Shown here piece after piece: positions 41,120 through 50,538 of a stretch of 64,000 bases of DNA (its first letter is position 1; each line of letters opens with the position of its first letter). This DNA is from Actinocrispum wychmicini (lineage in GTDB: Bacteria > Actinomycetota > Actinomycetes > Mycobacteriales > Pseudonocardiaceae): contig NZ_SLWS01000001.1 of NCBI RefSeq assembly GCF_004345645.1, positions 522,714-586,713 on the forward strand, read 5' to 3'. The notes under the pieces are model-generated. The model searched no databases. It was given only the letters and a program-made list of their open reading frames with translations, and had not been told where the DNA came from. The position numbers were made by a program, and so were the translations under genes.

Positions 41120-42538
41120 GTGGAGCACAACGCGCTGAACTCGACAGTCGACCGGCTCTGGGAGTCGGAGATCCTGGCCAGCCTGTCCGAGTTGATCTCT
41201 GTCCCGGCCCTGTCGCCGGCCTTCGACGCCGACTGGGCGGCGCGTGGCCATCTCGACGCGGCCGCCGAACACGTCCGCCGGTGGGTCGCCAGCCGGTCGC
41301 TGCCGGGCGCCTCGGTGGAGATCGTCCGCCTGGACGACCGCACCCCGTTGGTCGTGGTGGACATACCGGCGACCCCGGGCGGCGTGGACGCCGGCACGGT
41401 CGTGCTCTACGGCCACTTGGACAAACAGCCCCCGGTCGGCGGATGGGCCGACGGCCTCGGCCCCTGGACGCCCGTCCTGCGCGACGGCCGGCTGTACGGG
41501 CGCGGCGCGGTCGATGACGGCTACTCCGCGTACGCCGCGACAGCCGCCGTGGAGGCGGTGCGCGCGTCCGGCGGTGAGCACGCCCGGTGCGTGATCCTGC
41601 TGGAGACCTGCGAGGAGTCCGGCAGCCCCGACTTCGCGGCGTACCTGGAGCACCTCAAGCCGAAGCTGGGCGACGTGACCCTCGTGGTGTGCCTGGACTC
41701 CGGCGGCAACGACTACGACCGGCTGTGGATCACGACGTCCCTGCGCGGCCTGGTGTCGGTGGACCTGACCGTGCGGGTGCTGGACGTGGCCGCCCACTCC
41801 GGGATGGCGAGCGGCATCGTGCCCAGCTCGTTCCGGATCATGCGGACCCTGCTCGACCGGGTCGAGAACGCGGCCACCGGGGAGATCCTGATCCCGGAGA
41901 TGAACGTCGAGATCCCGGCGCACCGGCTGGCCGAGGCCCAGGCCAGCGTGGCGGCCGCCCCGGGCGCGGTCGGCCGGGCCTACCAGCGGTCCGGGACGAC
42001 CCAACCGGCCGCGGCCACCGACCTGGACCTCGTGCTGAACAACAGCTGGCGGCCGACACTGTCGGTGATCGGCGCCGCGGGACTCCCCCAGCCGACCGAC
42101 GCTGGCAACGTGCTGCGCACCCACACCACGCTGACCCTGAGCTTCCGGCTGCCGCCCACCGCGAACAGCGAGGCGGCCCTGGACTCGGTGCTCAAGCTGC
42201 TCACCACGGACGTGCCCTACGGCGCCACCGTGGAGATCGCGCGTGAGGAGCACGGCGGCGGCTGGAACGCGCCTGAGATGGCGCCGTGGCTCAGCGCGGC
42301 CGTGGAGAACGTGAGCAAGACCGTCTACGACGCCCCGTGGGGGACGGTCGGGCTCGGCGGCTCCATCCCGTTCGTCGGCCTGCTCGGCGAGACGTACCCG
42401 AACGCCCAGTTCCTGGTCACCGGGGCCGGCGGCGCGGACAGCAACATCCACGTCCCGAACGAGTGGCTGCACCTGGGCCAGGCGGCGCGGGTGACCACCT
42501 CAGTCGGCCACGTCCTGCACGCCCACGCCACCCGCTAG
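41120..42538 (+). CDS. M20-family metallopeptidase/deacylase
   Basis: The 472-residue enzyme has the di-zinc M20 residues: His and Asp in VVLYGHLDKQP, the bridging Asp in LYGRGAVDDGY, the catalytic Glu pair in LLETCEESGSP, Asp in VCLDSGG, and a late His in DSNIHVPNEW. It probably hydrolyses a dipeptide or N-acyl amino acid in the cytoplasm. The GTG at 41120 fits the family N-terminus; in-frame sequence upstream to 41003 is not convincing. Its end overlaps the convergent endonuclease V gene by 39 bp. Confidence 0.9.
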   Translation: MEHNALNSTVDRLWESEILASLSELISVPALSPAFDADWAARGHLDAAAEHVRRWVASRSLPGASVEIVRLDDRTPLVVVDIPATPGGVDAGTVVLYGHLDKQPPVGGWADGLGPWTPVLRDGRLYGRGAVDDGYSAYAATAAVEAVRASGGEHARCVILLETCEESGSPDFAAYLEHLKPKLGDVTLVVCLDSGGNDYDRLWITTSLRGLVSVDLTVRVLDVAAHSGMASGIVPSSFRIMRTLLDRVENAATGEILIPEMNVEIPAHRLAEAQASVAAAPGAVGRAYQRSGTTQPAAATDLDLVLNNSWRPTLSVIGAAGLPQPTDAGNVLRTHTTLTLSFRLPPTANSEAALDSVLKLLTTDVPYGATVEIAREEHGGGWNAPEMAPWLSAAVENVSKTVYDAPWGTVGLGGSIPFVGLLGETYPNAQFLVTGAGGADSNIHVPNEWLHLGQAARVTTSVGHVLHAHATR

Positions 42539-43168
42539 CGCTCGGCGACCCGCCTGATCGGCGGCCCGGGTGGTCTCGGGCTGCCGGTAGCGCGGGCTCA
42601 GCCTGAGGACCAGGTCGGTGGCGGTGTCCAGGTCCATGCGGTGGCCGATGGAGACGAACACCGGCTTGACCCGTCGCTGGGTCCGCAAGGCCCGTCCGAC
42701 AACCTCGCCGTCGTCGACCAGGGGTGTCCAGTCACCCCGGTCGTCACCGGGCATGTCGTATTGGCCAAGCGCTTGCTTGCCCACGCCGATGGACGGCAGC
42801 CCGGTGACCACCCCGGCGTGGCAGGCCAGCCCGAACCGCCGTGGATGAGCCAGTCCCTGCCCGTCGCAGACAAGAACATCCGGCGTGACAGTCAACTGTT
42901 CGATCGCCCTGAGCAGGGACGGCAGCTCCCGGAACGCGAACAGCCCCGGCACGTAGGGGAAATCGGTCGTCCCCAACACCACGGCTTCCTCGACACTGTC
43001 CAAAGTCGACATATCTACGGCGACCGCGGCGGCGGCCAACTGGTCGGAATCCGTCGCGTACGCCACGTCCAACCCCACTGCCACCCGAGGCGAAAATCCC
43101 TCCGGCGTCTGCCGTACCACCTGCGGCGCCAGCTTTTCCTGCAACGCTACGGCTTCGTCGACGGTCAT
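42500..43168 (-). CDS. nfi: Endonuclease V (deoxyinosine 3'-endonuclease)
   Basis: The 222-residue repair nuclease cleaves the second phosphodiester 3' of deoxyinosine. Signature residues are the first metal Asp in VGLDVAYATDSD, VLVCDGQGLAHPRRFGLACH, and the Lys of SIGVGKQALG. The ATG at 43168 (MTVDEAVALQEKLA) fits the family start; longer frame upstream enters the neighbouring ADP-ribosylglycohydrolase gene. That gene ends 5 bp upstream on the same strand, so the two are probably co-transcribed. Confidence 0.93.
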   Translation of the reverse strand: MTVDEAVALQEKLAPQVVRQTPEGFSPRVAVGLDVAYATDSDQLAAAAVAVDMSTLDSVEEAVVLGTTDFPYVPGLFAFRELPSLLRAIEQLTVTPDVLVCDGQGLAHPRRFGLACHAGVVTGLPSIGVGKQALGQYDMPGDDRGDWTPLVDDGEVVGRALRTQRRVKPVFVSIGHRMDLDTATDLVLRLSPRYRQPETTRAADQAGRRALAGGVGVQDVAD

Positions 43169-43173
43169 GCTCG

Positions 43174-44289
43174 TCAACGGTCCGGGTAACGGTCGTACCA
43201 GGCAGGGTCGCGCGACGGCCGGGGACCGAACTCGACCACCGCGTCCAGACACAGCCGCTCGATCACCTCGCGCAGCTCCAACTCCGCGTGCCACGCGGCC
43301 GGGATGGCGTCGACGCCCCACATCGCGCCGAGGATGTTCCCGCAGATCGAGCCGGTCGAGTCGCTGTCGCCCGAATGGTTCACCGCCATCAGCAGGCCGT
43401 CGGCCATGTCGTCGGCCGCGAGGGCCGCGCAGACGCCGATGGCGAGGGCCTCCTCACCGACCCAGCCGCCGCCCAGTTCGTCGGCGATCGTCTCCGGAGA
43501 AGGCTTGCGGGCGGCCAAATCGCCCGCTTTGTCCAGGACGTCCAGTTGCTCCTCGTGGCGGTCCCAGCGGACCAGTTGGGTCCGGGCCACGGTCACCGCG
43601 TCCGGCAGGGCGGTGCCGTCGAGCAGTTCGCTGACGATCACGGCGAGCACACCGGCCGACAGGAAGCCGCTGGGGTGGCTGTGAGTCAACGCCGCCGCGT
43701 CCGCCGCGAGCCTGAAGACCTCGGCGGGGTCGTCGGACCAGAACGCCGCCGGGGCGGCCCGCATCACGCCGCCGCAGCCCTTCGAGTCGTTCAACCGTTC
43801 GGTCACCGAACCCATGACGCCGCCCGCACCGAAGGCACGTAACGCGGACAGGCAGGTGTTGCCTGGTGCGCGGCGGTGGAACAGGTCGCGGTTGGTCACC
43901 AGCCAACCGTCCGGGCCGTCGTCCTTGAAGACGCCACCGGCTCGTTCCCAGGGGTCGCCCTGCGTGTGGAGCCAACGCTGGTAGGCGTGCTGGAGGACGA
44001 GTGTGACGTCCGTCTCGGCGCCCCGGCGCTGCGCCGCGTGCGCGCGGACCAGCCCTTCCAGGGTGAACAGGGTCATCTGGGTGTCGTCGGTGATCCGGCC
44101 ACGGCCGCCGTACTCGTAGGCGTAGTCGGTCAGACCGTCCTGGCCGTAGAGCCGGCGGATGTCGTCGATGGAGGCGAACTCGACCGCGCCGCCCAGAGCG
44201 TCACCGACCGCACCCGCCAGAATCGATCCGAGCACCTTCGAAGGCGGCAGAACGTGTCGACTCACCGGGGAATCGTAGGCGATTCGCAT
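43174..44289 (-). CDS. ADP-ribosylglycohydrolase-family protein (ARH/DraG)
   Basis: The 371-residue all-helical protein has the DraG/ARH metal and substrate loops: SILAGAVGDALGGAVEF, RITDDTQMTLF, NDSKGCGGVMR, ALTHSHPSG and AVNHSGDSDSTGSICGNILG. These carry the acidic residues for two Mg ions. Such enzymes remove ADP-ribose from arginine or other residues, or hydrolyse ADP-ribosyl compounds. The coupling with endonuclease V suggests a nucleic-acid or nucleotide damage role, which is inference. The ATG at 44289 is preferred over upstream in-frame options. Confidence 0.92.
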   Translation of the reverse strand: MRIAYDSPVSRHVLPPSKVLGSILAGAVGDALGGAVEFASIDDIRRLYGQDGLTDYAYEYGGRGRITDDTQMTLFTLEGLVRAHAAQRRGAETDVTLVLQHAYQRWLHTQGDPWERAGGVFKDDGPDGWLVTNRDLFHRRAPGNTCLSALRAFGAGGVMGSVTERLNDSKGCGGVMRAAPAAFWSDDPAEVFRLAADAAALTHSHPSGFLSAGVLAVIVSELLDGTALPDAVTVARTQLVRWDRHEEQLDVLDKAGDLAARKPSPETIADELGGGWVGEEALAIGVCAALAADDMADGLLMAVNHSGDSDSTGSICGNILGAMWGVDAIPAAWHAELELREVIERLCLDAVVEFGPRPSRDPAWYDRYPDR

Positions 44290-44387
44290 CGTGATGCAGG
44301 CTCGTAACGGGTACTTGCTGGGAACTGTGCCCCTCGGGTGGCAGTATGCGGACACTTGATCCGGACAACAGTGACGAGGAGTGACCT

Positions 44388-45320
44388 GTGGCGCGACGAA
44401 CCAGGCACAAGTTGCTCGCCGTGGTACCCGTGCTTGCCCTGGCGACGCTGGGTGCCGCATGCGGGACGGTGAACGACAAGAACCCGACCGGTGGTGGTTC
44501 GACCAGCCAGTCGCAAGTTGCCACGGCGATCCCGACGGCGACCAAGGACGACAAGCTCGCCGCCATGGTGCCCGACGACGTCAAGAAGGACGGCAAGATC
44601 ATCGTCGGCCAGGACCAGAGCTACCCGCCGAACGAGTTCGTGGAGAACGGCCAGGCCATCGGCATGGACATCGACCTCGGCAAGGCGATCGGCCAGAAGC
44701 TCGGCCTCGAGGTCGAGTTCCAGAACTCCGCGTTCGACGGCATCATCCCCGGCCTGACGGCCGGCCGGTACGAGGCCGCGATGTCGTCGTTCACCATCAA
44801 CGCCGACCGGCTGCAGCAAGCCGACATGGTGTCGTACTTCAGCGCCGGCACCTCGGGCGCGGTGCTCAAGGGCAACCCGGACAAGCTGACCCTCGACACG
44901 CTCTGCGGCAAGACCGTGGCCGTGCAGAAGGGCACCGTGCAGGTCGACGACCTGGCGGCCCGCACCGCCAAGTGCAAGTCCACCGGTCAGCCGGAGATCA
45001 CCGTCCAGCAGTTCCAGGCCCAGACCGACGCGAACCTGGCGCTGAGCGCCAAGCGGGTCCAGGCCATGCTGGCCGACTCGCCGGTCATCGACTACGCGAT
45101 CAAGGTGACCAAGGACCAGATGGAGCAGGTCGGCCAGGTGTACGACACCGCGCCGTACGGCGTCATCGTGCCCAAGGGCAAGGGTGACTACGCCAAGGCG
45201 GTGCAGGGCGCCATCCAGGCGCTGATGGACGACGGCACGTACAAGAAGATCCTGGAGAAGTGGGGCATTCAGCAGGGCGCGTTGGTCAAGTCCGAGGTGA
45301 ACCCGGCGCCGGCCGGCTGA
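44388..45320 (+). CDS. Polar amino-acid ABC transporter, substrate-binding lipoprotein
   Basis: The 310-residue protein has a lipoprotein signal (LLAVVPVLALATLGAACGT, lipid Cys about residue 25), a low-complexity linker and a bacterial extracellular solute-binding family 3 domain (KIIVGQDQSYPPNEF, IGMDIDLGKAIGQKLGLEVE, FDGIIPGLTAGRYEAAMSS). It captures an amino acid, perhaps glutamate, cystine or a basic amino acid. GTG start. It is followed in order by permease and ATPase. Confidence 0.94.
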   Translation: MARRTRHKLLAVVPVLALATLGAACGTVNDKNPTGGGSTSQSQVATAIPTATKDDKLAAMVPDDVKKDGKIIVGQDQSYPPNEFVENGQAIGMDIDLGKAIGQKLGLEVEFQNSAFDGIIPGLTAGRYEAAMSSFTINADRLQQADMVSYFSAGTSGAVLKGNPDKLTLDTLCGKTVAVQKGTVQVDDLAARTAKCKSTGQPEITVQQFQAQTDANLALSAKRVQAMLADSPVIDYAIKVTKDQMEQVGQVYDTAPYGVIVPKGKGDYAKAVQGAIQALMDDGTYKKILEKWGIQQGALVKSEVNPAPAG

Positions 45321-45333
45321 TCGGGAGTAGTCC

Positions 45334-46254
45334 TTGTCCACGCCAACCGAAGACGGCCGGGCGGAACCGATCAAGGCGGTTCCCGTCCGGCACGTCGGCC
45401 GCTGGGTCGCGGGGGTCATCGTCCTCGCGCTGGCCGCGCTCGCCATCCGCAGCATCATCGTCAACCCCAACTTCCACTGGGACATCATCGGTCCGTACCT
45501 GTTCGACAGCCGGATCGCGGACGCCCTGCTCACCACGCTGAGACTGACCCTGCTCTCGATGATCGTCGGTGTGGTCGGCGGCGTGGTGCTCGCGGTGATG
45601 CGGCTGTCGCCCAACCCGCTCGTGTCCGGCGCGGCCGGCATCTACATCTGGCTGTTCCGCGGGACGCCGCTGATCACCCAGCTGATCTTCTGGGCGTACC
45701 TGGGCGCGCTGTACCCGACCTTCGGCCTCGGCATCCCGTTCGGGCCGGAGTTCGTCACCTGGCAGACCATAGCGACGATCACCGTCCCGGTCGCGGCTGT
45801 GCTCGGCCTCGGCCTCAACGAGGCCGCGTACATGTCCGAGATCGTCCGGGCCGGCATCCAGTCGATCGACGAGGGACAGACCGAGGCGGCCAGCGCGCTC
45901 GGCATGACCAGGGGCAAGATCCTGCGCCGGATCGTCCTGCCGCAGGCCATGCGGGTGATCATCCCGCCGACCGGCAACCAGGTCATCTCCATGCTCAAGA
46001 CGACCTCGCTGGTCGTGGTGATCGGGGAGAAGGAGCTGATGGTCACCGTCGGCCAGATCTACGCGCAGAACTTCCTGGTCATCCCGCTGCTGATCGTGGC
46101 GGCGATCTGGTACCTGGTCTGTACCAGTGTGCTGACCGTGATCCAGGGCTGGATCGAGCGGAAGTTCGCCCGCGGCTCCACGGCGATGCCGAACCAACCC
46201 GGCTGGGCAAGTCGGATGTTCGCCTTCCGGTTCAGCCGTAAGGAGTACGAATGA
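45334..46254 (+). CDS. Polar amino-acid ABC transporter permease
   Basis: The 306-residue HisM/GlnP-type permease has one long N-terminal cytoplasmic segment, five to six transmembrane helices and the EAA loop ([20 protein letters not shown], then [16 protein letters not shown]) that docks to the ATPase. The start is a TTG at 45334 with GGGAG 6 bases upstream. It overlaps the ATPase gene by 4 bp. Confidence 0.93.
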   Translation: MSTPTEDGRAEPIKAVPVRHVGRWVAGVIVLALAALAIRSIIVNPNFHWDIIGPYLFDSRIADALLTTLRLTLLSMIVGVVGGVVLAVMRLSPNPLVSGAAGIYIWLFRGTPLITQLIFWAYLGALYPTFGLGIPFGPEFVTWQTIATITVPVAAVLGLGLNEAAYMSEIVRAGIQSIDEGQTEAASALGMTRGKILRRIVLPQAMRVIIPPTGNQVISMLKTTSLVVVIGEKELMVTVGQIYAQNFLVIPLLIVAAIWYLVCTSVLTVIQGWIERKFARGSTAMPNQPGWASRMFAFRFSRKEYE

Positions 46255-47021
46255 ACCCCATGGTGAAGGCCGAGGGGGTCTGCAAACGGTTCGGCCGCCT
46301 GGAAGTCCTCAAAGGCATCGACCTGGAGGTGCAGCCCGGTGAGGTGATGTGCGTGATCGGGCCGTCCGGGTCGGGCAAGTCGACCTTCCTGCGGTGCATC
46401 AACCACCTGGAGAAGGTCGACGCCGGCCGGCTGTACGTGGACGGCGAACTCGTCGGCTACCGGCAGAAGGGCGACAAGCTGCACGAGCTGCGGGAGAACG
46501 AGGTCACCCACAAGCGCCGCGAGATCGGCATGGTGTTCCAGCGGTTCAACCTGTTCCCGCACAAGACCGCGCTGGAGAACCTGACCGAGGCGCCCACGCA
46601 GGTGCTGGGCGAGTCGAAGGCGTCCGCGCGGGAACGCGCGACCGCCCTGCTCGCCGAGGTCGGGCTGGCGGACAAGGCGGGGAGCTATCCGCGCCAGCTG
46701 TCCGGCGGCCAGCAGCAGCGGGTGGCGATCGCGCGGGCCCTGGCCATGCGGCCCAAGCTGATGCTGTTCGACGAGCCCACCTCGGCGCTCGACCCCGAGC
46801 TCGTCGGCGACGTCCTTGAGGTCATGCGCCAGCTGGCCAAGGACGGCATGACCATGGTGGTGGTGACGCACGAGATGGAGTTCGCCCGTGAGGTCGCCGA
46901 CACCGTGGTGTTCATGGACGGGGGCGTGGTGGTCGAGGCGGGTCCGCCGGAGCGGGTGATCCGGGATCCGCAGCACGAACGGACCAAGGCGTTCCTGTCC
47001 CGCGTACTGCGTCAGGACTGA
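46251..47021 (+). CDS. Polar amino-acid ABC transporter ATP-binding protein
   Basis: The 256-residue GlnQ/HisP-type ATPase shows Walker [11 protein letters not shown]-loop [11 protein letters not shown], signature [15 protein letters not shown], Walker [15 protein letters not shown] and H-loop [11 protein letters not shown], all intact. An insertion after Walker A ([20 protein letters not shown]) lengthens the helical arm slightly. It powers the importer formed with the two preceding genes. The next gene starts 3 bp later, so the beta-solenoid protein is probably on the same transcript. Confidence 0.95.
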   Translation: MNPMVKAEGVCKRFGRLEVLKGIDLEVQPGEVMCVIGPSGSGKSTFLRCINHLEKVDAGRLYVDGELVGYRQKGDKLHELRENEVTHKRREIGMVFQRFNLFPHKTALENLTEAPTQVLGESKASARERATALLAEVGLADKAGSYPRQLSGGQQQRVAIARALAMRPKLMLFDEPTSALDPELVGDVLEVMRQLAKDGMTMVVVTHEMEFAREVADTVVFMDGGVVVEAGPPERVIRDPQHERTKAFLSRVLRQD

Positions 47022-47024
47022 CCC

Positions 47025-49202
47025 TTGGCGGACAACCGGGGTGGCGGCTCGGCGGACGAGTCGCCACTCGACCCGTTTTCCCCTGCCCCGCCCAGGTGGG
47101 CGCACATGGCCGCGGCGGACGTCATCCGTCGCGTGGTCGAGCCGGACCCCGGCGGACTGCGCCTGCGTCGCCGAGCCGTCACGCCGCCTGTGATCGTCGT
47201 GCAGGACAAGTACCTCACCGGCACGCTCAACCTGCGCGCGGTGGAGTTCCCGTACCTGCTGGAGTTCGTGCGGTGTCGGTTCGAGAACGCGCCGGACCTG
47301 CGGCAGGCCAAGCTGGCCGGGCTGGAGTTCCGGGAGTGCTGGCTGCCCGGCCTGCGCGCGAAGAACTCCCGGTTCGCCAACGACCTCGTCCTCGGTTCGA
47401 CCACTGTGGACGGTCTGATCGACCTGGTCGACGCCGAGGTCGAAGGCTCCCTCGACCTGAAGTCGAGCAACCTGGGATCCGGTTCGCGCGCGTTGCACGC
47501 CGACCGGCTGGTGCTGGCGGGCGCGTTGCTCGCGAACAACGTCAAGGCGCACGGCGAGATCCGGATGCCCGGGCTGCGTGCCGGCGGTAACGTGAACTTC
47601 TCCGGAGCGTTGCTGGACAACCCTTCGGGGTACGCGCTCAACGGGTACGGCATCCATGTCGGCGGGAACCTGTTGTGCGGCATCGACGTCACGTCACAGG
47701 AAGCGTTCTCGTCGACCGGTTGGCTGTTCCTGCCAGCGACCCGGGTGGAGAGCGACTTCTCCCTGCGTGGCGCGAACCTGCGCCCGGGGGATCTCACCGG
47801 CGCGGTCGTCGGCGCCGATCCCGGGTTCGACCTGACCGCGACCCTGATCGCCGACCGGATCCGGGTCGAGGGCAACCTCGAGCTGGACCAGGGCCTGCGG
47901 TCCACCGGGACGCTCCGGATCGTCAACGCGGTCATCGGCGGCTCGCTCCGACTGTCCAGTTCGGACATCGACGTGTCCGGCGAGGCGCCGCCGCCGTGGC
48001 CGCACCGGGCGCTGCACCTGGACGGCACCCAGATCAGCGGCGACTTCGACGCGCGGTCGATGCGGCTGGCCGGGCAGGCGCGGATGGTGGACGTGGCCAT
48101 CCGCGGCAACCTGCTGCTGGACGGGGCCAACCTGCGCAACCCCGAGGCGGACGTGGTGCTCGGCCGGCGGTTCAGCGTCGGCGGCAACCTGGACGCCAGG
48201 TTCGTCGAAGCCGCGGGCAACCTGTCCCTGCAAGGCGCGCGGATCGGCGCGAACATGGACCTGCGCGGCACCCGCCTGGTCGAGCCCGGCAAACACGCGC
48301 GGACCAACGAGATGCTGCCGTCGGTGGACATCCGGGCCGCGATCATCGGCCGGGACCTCATCCTGTCCGCCGGGCACCGGCCGTTCGCCGCGCACGGCGG
48401 GGTCCGGATGCACCGCGCGGAGATCGGCCGGGAGGCCAACTTCGACGGCGCGATCCTCGGATCGGCGTTGACCGGGCGGGCGTTGAACGCGCACGGCGTG
48501 GTCGCCCAGGAACTCGTGCTGACCGTCGGGCAGGCCCCGCGCGGCCGGGTCACGCTACGGCACGCGCGGTGCGCTTCGTTGGCGGACAACGAGAAGTTCT
48601 GGAACACGACCGGCAAGCTCGACCTGGAGGACTTCCGGTACGAGGCGCTCGCCGTCCCGATCGACGTGAAGGACGACGCGGCGGTCCGCACGCGGCTACG
48701 TTGGCTGCACGGCGCCATGCAACGCAACTACAGCCCTGGCCCGTACGACCAATTTGCCGCCGTGCTGCGCGCGAGCGGCAACGAGGAGCACGCGTCCACT
48801 GTGCTGATCGAGAAGCAGAAGTGGCGCTATGTGGCCATGGCCGACGGCTTCCGGGTACTCGGGCCGGGTGTGCGGCTATGGAGCTGGCTGCAGCGTTCCA
48901 TGGTGGGCTACGGCTACCGGCCGACCCGTGCGCTGGTGTGGCTGCTGCTGGCGCTCGCGTTGGGCAGCTTCTGGTTCGCCGTCCACCCGCGGCTGGAGGA
49001 GATCAACGAGCAGGACCACCTGATCTGGAACCCGGTGCTGTACACACTGGACCTGCTGGTGCCGATCATCGACTTCGGCAACAAGAATCGCTGGCAGGCG
49101 CCGGGCGCGTCACAATGGATCGCGTCCGGCCTGATCGCCACCGGGTGGGTGCTCGCCACCACGGCCGCGGCCGGCCTGACCCGCATGCTCAGACGCGCCT
49201 AG
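47025..49202 (+). CDS. Beta-solenoid repeat protein with C-terminal membrane anchors, unknown function
   Basis: The 725-residue protein is built of irregular short repeats over about residues 60-530, alternating hydrophobic and small residues (GTLNLRAVEF, GSLDLKSSNL, GNVNFSGALL, GNLSLQGARI, ANMDLRGTRL). This predicts a pentapeptide-like or bactofilin-like right-handed beta-helix. The C-terminal part has YDQFAAVLRASGNEEHASTV, a YGYRPTRAL motif and two to three transmembrane segments (about 635-655, 675-690, 695-718). Actinobacterial relatives are often labelled membrane oxidoreductase without catalytic evidence; I see no cofactor motif. TTG at 47025 follows the importer ATPase by 3 bp; an ATG at 47106 is an alternative. 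Confidence 0.75.
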   Translation: MADNRGGGSADESPLDPFSPAPPRWAHMAAADVIRRVVEPDPGGLRLRRRAVTPPVIVVQDKYLTGTLNLRAVEFPYLLEFVRCRFENAPDLRQAKLAGLEFRECWLPGLRAKNSRFANDLVLGSTTVDGLIDLVDAEVEGSLDLKSSNLGSGSRALHADRLVLAGALLANNVKAHGEIRMPGLRAGGNVNFSGALLDNPSGYALNGYGIHVGGNLLCGIDVTSQEAFSSTGWLFLPATRVESDFSLRGANLRPGDLTGAVVGADPGFDLTATLIADRIRVEGNLELDQGLRSTGTLRIVNAVIGGSLRLSSSDIDVSGEAPPPWPHRALHLDGTQISGDFDARSMRLAGQARMVDVAIRGNLLLDGANLRNPEADVVLGRRFSVGGNLDARFVEAAGNLSLQGARIGANMDLRGTRLVEPGKHARTNEMLPSVDIRAAIIGRDLILSAGHRPFAAHGGVRMHRAEIGREANFDGAILGSALTGRALNAHGVVAQELVLTVGQAPRGRVTLRHARCASLADNEKFWNTTGKLDLEDFRYEALAVPIDVKDDAAVRTRLRWLHGAMQRNYSPGPYDQFAAVLRASGNEEHASTVLIEKQKWRYVAMADGFRVLGPGVRLWSWLQRSMVGYGYRPTRALVWLLLALALGSFWFAVHPRLEEINEQDHLIWNPVLYTLDLLVPIIDFGNKNRWQAPGASQWIASGLIATGWVLATTAAAGLTRMLRRA

Positions 49203-49212
49203 GAGTGTCATC

Positions 49213-49674
49213 GTGGAACCGTCGGCGACCGACAAGATCACCGTGAACGCGCCGGCCGATCAGGTGTACGACCTGATCAGCGACGTGGCGGAGATGTCCG
49301 CGCTGGCCGAGGAAACGGTCAGCAACACCCTGCTCGACGGCGCCAGGACCGCCACGGTCGGCGCCAGGTTCCGCGGCAGCAACCGCCGGGGTGTGCGCCG
49401 CTGGTCGACCCTCGCCACGATCACCGACGCGTCCCCGGCCACCCAGTTCGCGTTCGACGTCACGTCCTTCGGCATCCCGATCGCCCGCTGGCAGTACGAC
49501 ATCGAACCGACCGACACCGGGTGCGTGGTCACCGAGAGCACCTGGGACCGCCGGCCCCGCTGGTTCAACGGCGTGGGCCGGCTCATCACCGGGGTCGCCG
49601 ACCGGGCCACCGTCAACCAGCGGAACATCACCGCGACCCTGACGCGCCTCAAAGCGAAAGCGGAGCACCAGTGA
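49213..49674 (+). CDS. SRPBCC-family (polyketide cyclase/START-like) protein
   Basis: The 153-residue protein has the helix-grip START-like pattern: ITVNAPADQVYDLISDVAEM at the N-terminus, a curved central sheet (ATVGARFRGSNRRG, RWSTLATITDASP, WQYDIEPTDTGCVV) and a long C-terminal helix. Such folds bind hydrophobic ligands; no catalytic residues are evident. AGGAG precedes the GTG. It is 10 bp from the solenoid gene and its stop overlaps the next GTG. Confidence 0.85.
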   Translation: MEPSATDKITVNAPADQVYDLISDVAEMSALAEETVSNTLLDGARTATVGARFRGSNRRGVRRWSTLATITDASPATQFAFDVTSFGIPIARWQYDIEPTDTGCVVTESTWDRRPRWFNGVGRLITGVADRATVNQRNITATLTRLKAKAEHQ

Positions 49675-50039
49675 TCCCACTGGTGATCATCGACGCGGCG
49701 AACGTCGTCGGCTCGGTCCCGGACGGCTGGTGGAAGGACCGCCACGGCGCCACCGAACGCCTCCGCGACACCCTCGCCACCCTGCCCACCACAGGCGTCG
49801 GCACCCTCGAACCCCCACTGGACGTGGTGATGGTCGTCGAAGGCAGAGCCAGGAACGTGACCGCCTCGGACACGATCCGCGTGGTGTCCGCCCCCGGCTC
49901 CGGCGACGACGCCATCGTCGACCTGGTCCGCGCCGCGCCGGACAGAACGTGCGTGGTCGTGACCGCCGACCGTGGCCTCCGTGCCCGCGTCACCGACCTC
50001 GGCGCGTCCGTCCTCGGCCCCAGCTCGGTACGTCAGTGA
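49671..50039 (+). CDS. NYN/PIN-like nuclease-fold protein
   Basis: The 122-residue protein has the acidic set expected of the NYN (PIN-like) metallo-RNase fold: Asp and Asn in LVIIDAANVVGS, Asp pair in SGDDAIVDLV and Asp in VVVTADRGLRARV. It is close to the minimal domain size. Functions in this group include RNA or RNA-modified end cleavage; here it is inferred from fold only. The GTG at 49671 overlaps the SRPBCC stop. Confidence 0.75.
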   Translation: MIPLVIIDAANVVGSVPDGWWKDRHGATERLRDTLATLPTTGVGTLEPPLDVVMVVEGRARNVTASDTIRVVSAPGSGDDAIVDLVRAAPDRTCVVVTADRGLRARVTDLGASVLGPSSVRQ

Positions 50040-50050
50040 GGAGAAGACCA

Positions 50051-50524
50051 GTGACAGAGGTGGCACTGCGGTCGGTCGAGAACGCCGACCTCGACGCGTT
50101 GTTCGAGCAGATGCGTGATCCCGAATCGGTCCACATGGCCGCCTTCACCGCCAAGGACCCCAACGACCGCGCGGCCTTCGACACCCACATGTCGAAGTTG
50201 ATGACCTCACCCGACCTCATCCTGCGCGCGGTGACCCGGAACGGTCAGCTCGTCGGCACCATCGGCAGCTTCGTCATGGACGGCAACACCGAGATCACCT
50301 ACTGGATCGACCGTTCGGTCTGGGGACAGGGGGTCGCCAGCCAAGCCGTCGCCCTGTTGCTCGACATGGTCAAGATCCGTCCCGTGCGCGCCCGCGCCGC
50401 CAGCGACAACCTCGGCTCGATCAGGGTGCTGCAGAAGGCCGGCTTCGCGGTCGTCGGCACCGAGATCGCCTACGCCCCCGCGCGGAACACCGAGATCGAG
50501 GAGACCATCCTGCGTCTCGACTAA
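50051..50524 (+). CDS. GNAT-family N-acetyltransferase (RimJ/RimL-like)
   Basis: The 157-residue acetyltransferase has an N-terminal LRSVENADLDALFEQMRD, the beta-bulge region (ITYWIDRSVWGQGVASQAVA) with the acetyl-CoA loop, and SDNLGSIRVLQKAGFAVVG. These features match the RimJ/RimL-like GNAT group acting on N-termini or small amines. GAGGAG lies 7 bases before the GTG. It follows the NYN gene by 11 bp in the same direction. Confidence 0.9.
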   Translation: MTEVALRSVENADLDALFEQMRDPESVHMAAFTAKDPNDRAAFDTHMSKLMTSPDLILRAVTRNGQLVGTIGSFVMDGNTEITYWIDRSVWGQGVASQAVALLLDMVKIRPVRARAASDNLGSIRVLQKAGFAVVGTEIAYAPARNTEIEETILRLD

Positions 50525-50538
50525 GCCGACCCGGTCGA

